The notes beneath the pieces are model-generated. The model saw nothing but the letters and a program-made list of their open reading frames with translations, was not told the DNA's origin and did not search any database. A program made the position numbers and the translations under genes. This document shows, piece after piece, positions 1 through 7,700 of a stretch of 17,921 nt of DNA. How positions within the stretch are numbered: the first letter of the stretch is position 1; the number at the start of each line of letters is the position of its first letter. Source of the DNA: an uncultured Lachnospiraceae bacterium (lineage in GTDB: Bacteria > Bacillota > Clostridia > Lachnospirales > Lachnospiraceae); the NCBI GenBank assembly GCA_910580015.1, contig CAJTVT010000051.1, positions 1-17,921 of the forward strand. Reading direction: 5' to 3'.

Positions 1-71
1 CCAACGCAGTAGATGGGCGGATAGACAAGGAGGTTTATAGGAATATAATGAGGTCACTACACTAGCGGGGA

Positions 72-962
72 CTACCGTTCAGAAAATGCCTTGATGGAGA
101 GGGCGTATTCTGAGGGGGTCATCCCCGCTATTTTTTTGAACTGTCTGGAAAAATAGTGAATGGAGGTATAACCCAAATAATCTGCAATCTGGGTAAAATT
201 CATATTCTTTTCCCGTATCAATTCCTTAGCCCGGCGAATTTTCATCTGAGAGAAATATTCAATAATGCCACAGCCGCATTTACTACGGAACAGATTTTGA
301 AGCTGGGAGAGACCAACCAAGTTATCGTGGCAGATCTGTTCCACAGTGAGTTGTTGGTTGATATGGAGTTCCATGTAATTTTTTAAATGCTCTAGCAGCT
401 CTTCATCCTGTTTTAACCGTACAGATTTGGCTAGCCGCGGCTCAGCCAGTGGAAGAATATCTTTGCGGTACAAAGAGATCAGGAAATGTTCCAAAGAGAG
501 TTGTATCATCTGCTCTGCTCCTGGGATTCTGTTAGGGTTGCTGTCTATTTTTCGTGTATAGGGGTTGTTCAAAGGCGTGGAAAAAGCATTTCCAGCCTCA
601 GCGATAATCGTGGCGAGAAGACTTCGTTCCTGTTCTCCAAGTTGAAAAATTTTATTTTCAAAAAATGCCATAGATGGAGAATGGCACACAAAAGAGATTA
701 CTACAAGATTGGGAGCTGTTTTGCCATTGGTGGCAACCGAATGAAATTCTCCTGGTTTGTGGAAAATAATGTTTCCTTTTTTTAAAGAGTAACTCTTGGT
801 GTCTGCGGTCACAGTGACCTCACCTTTGTCTACACAGAGGAATTCCCAAAAATCGTGGGATTCTCCTTCAAATGTAAAATCTTTCCCATATTCAAAATAG
901 TGAATGGTAATGATCTGTGGGATCTCAAAAATCCGGTTTAATGTGTATTTGTAAAATTCCAT
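72..962 (-). CDS. AraC-family transcriptional regulator
   Basis: This is a 296-residue cytoplasmic DNA-binding regulator. Residues about 15-90 look like the cupin-type effector-binding domain of AraC proteins (GEV..., KKGNIIFHKPGEFHSV). Residues about 190-292 form the double helix-turn-helix: the first HTH is near 206-225, the second near 254-275, ending in the family signature with FTQIADYLGYTSIHYFSRQF and MTPSEY. The ATG at 960-962 follows an AAAGGA-type ribosome binding site (plus-strand bases 969-975). The gene is divergent from a nucleotidyltransferase/sugar kinase/epimerase set, and the 153-bp gap contains direct repeats that fit an AraC operator. It is therefore inferred to be the local activator of sugar use, sensing a sugar or sugar phosphate. 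The inducer cannot be read from the sequence. Family assignment is firm; the regulon is inferred. Confidence 0.93.
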   Translation of the reverse strand: MEFYKYTLNRIFEIPQIITIHYFEYGKDFTFEGESHDFWEFLCVDKGEVTVTADTKSYSLKKGNIIFHKPGEFHSVATNGKTAPNLVVISFVCHSPSMAFFENKIFQLGEQERSLLATIIAEAGNAFSTPLNNPYTRKIDSNPNRIPGAEQMIQLSLEHFLISLYRKDILPLAEPRLAKSVRLKQDEELLEHLKNYMELHINQQLTVEQICHDNLVGLSQLQNLFRSKCGCGIIEYFSQMKIRRAKELIREKNMNFTQIADYLGYTSIHYFSRQFKKIAGMTPSEYALSIKAFSER

Positions 963-1011
963 AAAAGTTCCTTTCTTTCATCCGATTTGCTTTGGTTATA
1001 TTTTATCATAG

Positions 1012-1067
1012 AATCGTGCAAAAAAGCAAAAAAATTGTGCAAATACAGAAATGGTATTTTATATTAT
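1012..1067 (+). promoter_or_regulatory. Putative AraC-type operator and promoter of the sugar cassette
   Basis: AATCGTGCAAA (1012-1022) and AATTGTGCAAA (1033-1043) are direct repeats matching at 10 of 11 bases. Their starts are exactly 21 bp apart, two helical turns, which is the spacing used by AraC-type dimers. The downstream copy overlaps a possible -35 (TTGTGC, 1035-1040). An AT-rich -10 lies at 1060-1065 (TATATT), with TATTAT as an alternative at 1062-1067. The -35 to -10 spacing is long (19 bp or more), which suits an activator-dependent promoter. The repeats are seen directly; the role is inferred. Confidence 0.55.
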
Positions 1068-1115
1068 CATGGTATCAGAGCAATAAAAATAATAAATTAC
1101 AGGAGGGTGCGGATT

Positions 1116-2030
1116 ATGGATAAACCAGTATTAGTCATTATGGCAGCAGGTATGGGGAGCCGTTACGGAGGATTAAAGCAGATTGATCCCATCGATGAGC
1201 AGGGACATATCATTATGGATTTTTCAATCTATGATGCTATGGAGGCAGGATTTGAGAAGGTAGTATTTATCATTAAGAAAGCGAATGAAGAGGCATTTAA
1301 AGAGAGTATCGGCAATCGTATGTCAGAGAAAATCCAGGTGGAATATGTCTATCAGGAGCTTACCAAGCTTCCAGAAGGATTTACGGTCCCAGAAGGCAGA
1401 GAGAAACCCTTTGGTACAGGACATGCAATTCTCTGCTGTAAGGATGTTTTGGATGGTCCTTTTGCGGTTATCAATGCAGACGATTATTATGGAAAACATG
1501 CTTATAAGACAATCTATGATTATCTGGTAAATCATACGGATGACGAGAAATACCGTTATGCTATGATTGGTTATGCGCTGAAGAATACCCTGACAGAGAA
1601 CGGACATGTGGCAAGGGGTGTTTGTAGAACGGATTCCGAAGGATTTTTGGCTGGCATTGACGAGAGGACCCATATTGAAAAGAAAGGGGACAAAGCAGAA
1701 TATACGGAAGATGACGGACAGACCTGGACAGAGGTATCAATGGACAGTACCGTTTCCATGAATTTGTGGGGATTTTCCAAGAGCATTCTCACAGAGCTGG
1801 AAAGTGGATTTGTGGAGTTTTTGAAAAATGAATTGCCAGGAAATCCGAAAAAGGCAGAATATTTTCTTCCTTTCGCAGTGGATGCACTTCTTCAGGAAGG
1901 CAAAGCAACGGTACAGGTGTTGACTTCCCAAGATAAATGGTATGGTGTTACATATAAAGAAGACAAAGAAATGGTGGTAAAAGCCATTGCCGGATTAAAA
2001 GAACAGGGACTGTATCCAGAAGAATTTTAG
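1116..2030 (+). CDS. Sugar-phosphate nucleotidyltransferase family protein
   Basis: This 304-residue cytoplasmic enzyme has the Rossmann-like fold of the NTP_transferase family, which joins a sugar 1-phosphate to an NTP and releases pyrophosphate. The N-terminal nucleotide-binding signature AAGMGSRYGGLKQ is at residues 10-22. KPFGTGHAIL is at 97-106, and the probable metal-binding NADDYYG is at 120-126. SMDSTVSMNLWGF near 208-220 is the later sugar-binding region. The start is the ATG at 1116, behind AGGAGG at 1101-1106; an upstream extension to 987 runs through the promoter and is not supported. A NahK-like kinase follows 44 bases after the stop and galE lies beyond it, so the likely substrate is the hexose or N-acetylhexosamine 1-phosphate made by that kinase, with UTP as donor. 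It is far shorter than bifidobacterial LnpC (about 500 residues) and would be a non-homologous equivalent. Substrate is inferred. Confidence 0.85.
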   Translation: MDKPVLVIMAAGMGSRYGGLKQIDPIDEQGHIIMDFSIYDAMEAGFEKVVFIIKKANEEAFKESIGNRMSEKIQVEYVYQELTKLPEGFTVPEGREKPFGTGHAILCCKDVLDGPFAVINADDYYGKHAYKTIYDYLVNHTDDEKYRYAMIGYALKNTLTENGHVARGVCRTDSEGFLAGIDERTHIEKKGDKAEYTEDDGQTWTEVSMDSTVSMNLWGFSKSILTELESGFVEFLKNELPGNPKKAEYFLPFAVDALLQEGKATVQVLTSQDKWYGVTYKEDKEMVVKAIAGLKEQGLYPEEF

Positions 2031-2074
2031 TAGAGATGCCAGTTTCAGCAGAACCCAGCGAAAGGAGAAATGAA

Positions 2075-3187
2075 ATGGAAGATAAGAAACTACAGGAACG
2101 TGCACAGGAGGCGATTAAGCATTTTGGTTTGTCAGGAGAGCTTGGAGCGCCAAAGCCTTGGGGAAATGGACATATAAATGATACTTTTTTGGTAGAGGGG
2201 GAGACAAGGTATATCCTCCAGCGCATGAATAAGAATATATTTACCAAGCCTTTGGAACTTATGGAAAATATCACAGGTGTTACCTCTTTCTTAAGAGACA
2301 AGATCCAGAAAGCCGGCGGAGACGTGATGCGTGAGACATTGACTGTAATTCCTGCGGAGGATGGTTCCTCTGTGTATCAGGATGACCAGGGAGATTTCTG
2401 GCGTCTGTATTATATGATTGAGGATGCTGTGAGCTATGACCGTGTGGAGAAGGAGCAGGACTTCTATGAAAGTGCCCTTGCATTCGGCAATTTCCAGCAG
2501 CTTTTATCAGATTATCCAGCGGAGTCGCTTCACGAGACAATCCCAGGCTTCCATGATACAAAAGCAAGATTTCAAGTGTTCTGTCAGGCAGTGGAGCAGG
2601 ATGTTTGCGGAAGAGCAAAAGATGTGCAGGAGGAGATCCGTTTCTGCAAGGAACGGGAGGAAGTGGCAAGTGCTTTGGGAGAATTGCTGGCATCTGGGAA
2701 ACTTCCCTTACGTGTGACCCACAATGACACGAAACTCAACAATATCATGATGGACAAAGATACAGGAAAAGGAATCTGTGTGATTGACCTGGATACCGTA
2801 ATGCCAGGACTTGCAGTCCATGATTTCGGAGATGCTATTCGGTTTGGTGCTAGTACAGCAGCAGAGGATGAGCAGGACTTGTCCAAGGTGAGCTGCGATC
2901 TGCATCTGTTTGAGCTGTATACGAAAGGATTTTTGGAAGGCTGTGGAGGCAAGCTGACAGAGATGGAAATCGCTATGCTGCCCATGGGAGCTAAGGTGAT
3001 GACTTTTGAGTGTGGAATGCGTTTCCTGACAGATTATCTCCAGGGAGATACCTATTTTAAAATCCACCGGGAAGGCCACAATCTGGATCGTTGCCGTACA
3101 CAGTTTAAACTGGTGGCAGATATGGAGAAAAAATGGCAAGAAATGGAACAGATTGTAAAGGATTGTGCAGGAGTGTTTACGAAATAA
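2075..3187 (+). CDS. N-acetylhexosamine 1-kinase-like phosphotransferase (APH fold)
   Basis: This 370-residue protein belongs to the aminoglycoside phosphotransferase/choline kinase fold and resembles NahK-type anomeric sugar kinases, once misnamed mucin desulfatase (MdsC). An N-terminal nucleotide loop GNGHINDTF is at residues 30-38. The catalytic Brenner motif HNDTKLNN is at 216-223 (Asp218 base, Asn223 metal ligand). The second metal motif CVIDLDTVMPG follows, with Asp238 and Asp240. Length is close to bifidobacterial NahK (about 360). The start is the ATG at 2075 with AAAGGAG at 2061-2067; an ATG at 2036 has no ribosome binding site and would add 13 unconserved residues. It sits between the nucleotidyltransferase and galE, implying phosphorylation of GlcNAc, GalNAc or a hexose at C1. 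Other APH-fold substrates cannot be excluded. Family is secure; substrate is moderately sure. Confidence 0.82.
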   Translation: MEDKKLQERAQEAIKHFGLSGELGAPKPWGNGHINDTFLVEGETRYILQRMNKNIFTKPLELMENITGVTSFLRDKIQKAGGDVMRETLTVIPAEDGSSVYQDDQGDFWRLYYMIEDAVSYDRVEKEQDFYESALAFGNFQQLLSDYPAESLHETIPGFHDTKARFQVFCQAVEQDVCGRAKDVQEEIRFCKEREEVASALGELLASGKLPLRVTHNDTKLNNIMMDKDTGKGICVIDLDTVMPGLAVHDFGDAIRFGASTAAEDEQDLSKVSCDLHLFELYTKGFLEGCGGKLTEMEIAMLPMGAKVMTFECGMRFLTDYLQGDTYFKIHREGHNLDRCRTQFKLVADMEKKWQEMEQIVKDCAGVFTK

Positions 3188-3204
3188 TATGAATGTGTTA
3201 TAAT
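3176..3204 (+). promoter_or_regulatory. Possible internal promoter before galE
   Basis: TTTACG (3176-3181) and a perfect TATAAT (3199-3204) are separated by 17 bp, a good sigma-A arrangement. It overlaps the 3' end of the kinase gene and would give a leader of about 155 nt before galE. Sequence match only. Confidence 0.4.
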
Positions 3205-3218
3205 GATCCTAATATTAT

Positions 3219-3337
3219 ACTGCACGGCAAAAAAATTGCCGTGCAGTTGCGCCGGCCGCACGCCGCAAAGCGGCAGTTTTCCTTTGTGCGGCTGTGTGCA
3301 TATTGTTATGCTAAACGTCAATCTTTTCGACGTTTAG
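3219..3337 (+). other. Structured intergenic leader with three hairpins before galE
   Basis: Three inverted repeats lie in the 179-bp gap between the kinase and galE. The first is a perfect 12-bp stem (ACTGCACGGCAA, 3219-3230, pairing with 3236-3247 over an AAAAA loop). The second is a GC-rich fold with inner stem GCCGC-AAA-GCGGC near 3266-3278, enclosed by GCCGCAC/GTGCGGC. The third is a 9-bp stem CTAAACGTC (3311-3319) with GACGTTTAG (3329-3337). None is followed by a T run, so they are not classic terminators. They may stabilise or process the mRNA, or be part of a repeated intergenic element. No riboswitch class is recognised. Confidence 0.45.
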
Positions 3338-3366
3338 TATAGTATTATGACAGGAGGTAAGATTCG

Positions 3367-4378
3367 ATGGCAATTTTAGTTACAGGCGGAGCAGGTTATA
3401 TTGGAAGCCACACATGCATTGAGCTGATCAGCGCCGGATATGAGGTAGTTGGACAACCTGATTAACTCCAGTGAAGAGGCAGTGAAAAGAGTGGAGAAAA
3501 TTACAGGATCAAAGGTTCCTTTTTATAAGGTGGACATCTTAGACGCCCAGGGGTTGGAAGAAGTGTTTACCAAGGAGAAGATCGACAGTGTCATCCATTT
3601 TGCAGGCTTGAAAGCAGTTGGTGAATCTGTACAGAAACCTTTGGAGTATTATCATAACAATATCACTGGAACTCTGATTTTGTGTGATGTGATGCGCAAG
3701 CATGGAGTGAAAAACATTATTTTCTCCTCCTCAGCAACCGTATATGGAGATCCCGCAATTATTCCTATCACAGAGGAATGTCCCAAAGGGCAGATTACCA
3801 ATCCATATGGCCAGACCAAGAGCATGCTGGAGCAGATTTTAACCGATTTTCATGTGGCAGATCCTGAGTGGAATGTGGTGCTTCTGCGTTACTTTAACCC
3901 CATTGGAGCACATGAGAGTGGTACGATTGGGGAGGATCCCAAAGGAATTCCCAACAATCTTGTTCCATATATTGCACAGGTTGCAGTGGGCAAGTTACAG
4001 TGTCTGGGCGTATTTGGCGATGATTATGATACCCATGATGGAACCGGCGTACGTGACTATATCCATGTAGTGGATTTGGCAAAGGGCCATGTAAAGGCAT
4101 TGAAGAAAATTGAGGACAAATCAGGTGTCAGCATCTATAATCTGGGAACTGGTAATGGATACAGTGTGCTTGATGTGGTAAAAGCATATGAGAAGGCTTG
4201 TGGAAAGCCCGTTCCTTATGAGATTAAACCGAGACGTGCAGGAGATATCGCTACCTGCTATGCAGATCCTTCCAAGGCAAAAGCAGAATTGGGTTGGGAA
4301 GCAGAGTTTGGTATTGACCGGATGTGCGAAGATTCTTGGAGATGGCAGAGTACAAATCCAGACGGATATCGCAGTTAA
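3367..4378 (+). pseudogene. galE: UDP-glucose 4-epimerase, frameshifted
   Basis: GalE interconverts UDP-glucose and UDP-galactose (and in some members the N-acetyl forms) using bound NAD. The ATG at 3367 follows AGGAGG (3352-3357) and starts a correct N-terminus with the NAD-binding GGAGYIGS motif. The frame breaks after ...GYEVV and stops at 3463-3465 after 32 codons. The rest of the enzyme resumes from base 3452 in another frame with DNLINS, the catalytic SSSATVYG, and the YGQTK pair that would be Tyr149/Lys153. Inserting 5 nt after GTT (3448-3450) restores a 338-residue protein, the same length as E. coli GalE, with the Asp of DN at position 31 as in that enzyme. A 5-nt deletion is therefore the simplest explanation. 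The downstream part alone lacks the P-loop and should be inactive. It may be a genuine null mutation or an assembly error. Identity is certain. Confidence 0.9.
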
Positions 4379-4464
4379 AGTATATCGCGATAAAGAAGCC
4401 TTTTCATTTGTATTGTGTTTCAGGCCGTTGGAGCTTTTACACAGCGAATGGAAAGCCTTCAGAT

Positions 4465-4503
4465 AGAACAGAAAGATCCCGCTTTGCGGGATTTTTCTGT
4501 TCT
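4465..4503. terminator. Bidirectional terminator after galE
   Basis: This is a long palindrome with core stem ATCCCGC-TTT-GCGGGAT (4476-4492), extended by AGAACAGAAAG on the left and TTTTCTGTTCT on the right. The A-rich and T-rich flanks give a U tract on either strand. It lies 87 bases after the galE stop and should end the sugar cassette transcript. Confidence 0.75.
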
Positions 4504-4667
4504 AGTGTACTGACACATTTATAATTAGGCAAACCTACTTGCCTTTTCATCCATCTGCTGCGTTAGATTTTCTAGCTGTAGCCACCGCTACACCGTTGAA
4601 AATCTGCCTTGCAGAAGAATGAAAATTCTGCGTAGTTTCACCAAATATAAACGTGTCAGTACACTAG
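4502..4667. repeat. 166-bp palindromic (MITE-like) element
   Basis: The ends CTAGTGTACTGACACATTTATA (4502-4523 by position; 22 nt) and 4646-4667 are inverted repeats with one mismatch. The inner stem TGTAGC-CACC-GCTACA (4577-4592) has the same centre (4584.5) as the outer ends. In between, GATTTTC/GAAAATC and TTCATCCATCTGCTG/GCAGAAGAATGAA arms also pair imperfectly. The whole element can fold into one long cruciform or RNA hairpin and encodes nothing. Shape and size suggest a miniature inverted-repeat element or an intergenic repeat family. It shares CTAG at its left edge with the preceding terminator. Confidence 0.65.
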
Positions 4668-4732
4668 GGAAAATCATAGTTTTGATAAAACAGAACCCTT
4701 TCAAGCAAGAGTGTCTCTTGTGGAGAGAGAGC

Positions 4733-4772
4733 AAAAAACGCCTTCGGCATGAAACAGCCGAAGGCGTTTTTT
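4733..4772. terminator. Bidirectional terminator of the GH2 gene
   Basis: Perfect 16-nt arms, AAAAAACGCCTTCGGC (4733-4748) and GCCGAAGGCGTTTTTT (4757-4772), flank an 8-nt loop. Either strand gives a GC-rich stem with a U6 tail. It lies 21 bases beyond the stop of the leftward GH2 gene. A smaller hairpin CAAGAG-TGT-CTCTTG (4706-4720) sits beside it. Confidence 0.88.
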
Positions 4773-4793
4773 GATCATATATTTGATCTTTGT

Positions 4794-7700
4794 TTATTTA
4801 ATCTGTGATTTTTTGCTGGCTCCTGCTTTTTTCAAAGCATTCAAGAATTTCTTGCGCTCTTTGGATTTCATCGATTTTGGTACGTTGACTGTGATCTTCG
4901 AAGAAGTCTTTTTAAACGCGCCTGTTTTGATGGATGGAGCAGTGGTATTCTGGTATGTTATTTTTTTCAGCTTTTTACAATCATAAAATGCGTTCTTGTT
5001 GATCAGTTTTACATTTTTGCCAATTGATACAGTGGTCAGTTTCGTATATCCTTTAAATGCGTTCTTGCCGATTTCTACAACTTTACAAGATACACCATTG
5101 ACTTGTACCGTTTTCGGGATGGTAACTTTTGTTGCTTTTTTGTTCTTTCCTTGAAGCACCATTACGGTTTTTTTGGAAGCGCTAATGACTTTGTAGGTGA
5201 TTTTGGATTTGCTGTCTGTCATCTTTGTTCCATTTTTTAATGGTGGATTCTTGGATTTCCATTTTGCATATAAGGTCATATCTTTCTTGACAGGGCTGGA
5301 CCAATTGTATACAGAGCCATTTCGTTTGGTGGTCCATCCTATAAAGGTATATCCTTTCCGGGTAGGCTTGTCTTTGGGCTGTTTGGCTTTTGAACCATAG
5401 GAAACCGCAATGCGGGAAGGTGCACCTTTGCCTCCGTTTGCATCAAATTTAATATAATGTGTGGTGGGTTTCCACTGTGCATATAAGGTTAAGTTTTTGG
5501 TCACTGGCTTGCTCCAGTCATATTTGCTGCCGTTTTTGCTTTCGCTCCAACATACAAAATCATAATTTGCTTTTTTCGGTTTGGCAGATGGCTGTTTCAC
5601 AGTCTTGCCATCTTCGATGCCTGTGATCTTGGATGGCATATTTGAAACACCAGTGTTGTTTGCAACAAACGTGATGGTCCATGGTCCTTTCTCATCGTCG
5701 CCAGATTCATCTTTTTTCACAAGATTTTTAAATGCATCTGCCAGTTGAGTTAAGTGTTCTTGCTGTGTCTGTACATCCATGGAATCGATGTTGCCTTTTA
5801 CTGCGTCAAGCAGTTCTTTCAGTGGCTTGTAGCTTTCAGGTGTATATTCCTCAGGATTAAGCTGTTCGTAACGCTCCACTGCTTGTTCCAGAGATTTTTG
5901 GACTAACTCACCGTATGCTTGATTCAGTTCTGCCAGTTTTTCTAGAAGCTTTGATTCGGTCAGAGTGTCGATTGTGTTCTCTGCACCTTGAACAAGAGCC
6001 ATAAATGTCTGATACATATTTTCATCATATAATTTCGCATCCAGGGCCTTGTACTCGGTTATTTTGTCCATCAGAAGTTTTTTAGTTTCTGGTGTTGGGT
6101 CGTCCTTATTTGACTTTATGGTGTACTCTTTTGCGTTTTTCCCATCTTCTGAAACGGAAATAATCTTTACTAAGAAATCATTTCTTTTCAGGACTGTCAC
6201 AGCGGCATTGTTGGGATTCTCATAGGTGAGAGCGCCAATATCTGAGAAGTTCCAATCATCAGGTATGGAATAAACATTTTCTGTATCATTAAATGTAATC
6301 GTTTGATTCTCACCAAGGCTTACACCTGACAGAGAAGCGTTGGTATTTAAGTCATAGGTATAAGTGGGATGCATAACTTCTATTTCATTAATTCCCATAA
6401 AGCTGCTTCCGGCATGTCCGAATGTAATACGGATAGCCTGAGGATTGATTAGCTCAGCCAATTGATAGCTTTTGCCGACAGTAGCATTTCCTAAGCCTTC
6501 TGCCTGGATATCGACAGGACCCGTGTGTGGGATTTCCGTCCATTGCGCGTCCAGGAATCGGTTGGTTTCGTTGTAATTACTGGTAGAGGTATACTCAAAT
6601 TTAATGGCGTTTGGAAGTACCGCGCCTCCGCCAGTGAAGTAATAAATGTCAATTTTATCTGTTGTTGTGACAGTTGCCCAATCCATAGCGATCTGAATAT
6701 TTGTCTGAGGATTTGAATTTGATCTGTGACCATAATCGGACCACCGAGACGGAGACCAACCACTGTCTGGACGGCTGCCATCTGTAACTGCGGTAAGAGT
6801 ATCATCATAAGATGGTACACCGTCTGTTGTTTTCGTTCCATTTTCGAATGCATTGTCCACTAAATGATCTCTGTTCACACCAACATTTGTATAGGTAACA
6901 TTTGGGGTAGCCACACGAACAGATGCATTTGTCTTATATTCTTTTCCAAAAATGGTAACTGTTCCTTCAATTGGGATTATGGCATTCATTTCCGCAAAAG
7001 AAGAATTATTGAGTCCGTCTGTATTCCAGGTAATCGGAAATTCTTCAAAGGCATCGCCATCCACATCGTAAGCCATGGAAACACTTGGAAGTGTCGGGAG
7101 TACCTTTGGAGCTGTACATAAGGAATGGTTTTGTACGCCAATGATTGGCGCATATACATGTAACAGAACAGATACATTGATGGTCTGGCTGCCGTTTGTA
7201 ATGGAGCCATCTATTCTGTAGTTGCCTTTTGTATTTAAAATGGATTTGTCATAATCATTCCATTTCACAGAGAAAGTTTTTTCTGTGTGATCAGTCAAAA
7301 GGGCAGTTACTGTCTCTGGCAGGCGTACAGCAGCTTCAGAGGAACCAACAGGAAGATAACCATGTCTTGCCATCGTATAGCTAGCAACAGAAGTCTCGGT
7401 AGTGTTGCCAACAGCATTGGTCTGTACGGTTACAGAAGATTCTGTAAGCTGAGCTGAGGATGCAGTTAAAGTAAAACTGCCGCTGTTTTTGGTGGAACGT
7501 ACAATGACAAGCGCTTTTCCAGCATATGCCTTTATCTGTGCAGTTTTTGAATCTATTAATACAGATTTCTGTTGGTATTTATCTACAGTTGCCTGATCTC
7601 CGTTGTCTACGCCGACGATCTCACCATTTCCAGTTAAAGAGAACTGAATGGTGTTATCTGCTTTTGTTTTTAAGTTGCCATTTGCATCTGTGACATCAAC

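Noticed and set aside
27..65. AAGGAGG followed by a 5-codon frame ATG AGG TCA CTA CAC TAG at the left edge
   Set aside because: Too short and without context; chance similarity to a translation start.
987..1115. Upstream extension of the nucleotidyltransferase frame
   Set aside because: It runs through the operator and promoter region, while a strong AGGAGG precedes the ATG at 1116 and the family signature begins right there.
3449..4378. A complete short epimerase starting at TTG 3449
   Set aside because: It would lack the NAD-binding P-loop that is encoded just upstream in another frame; a broken galE is the better reading.
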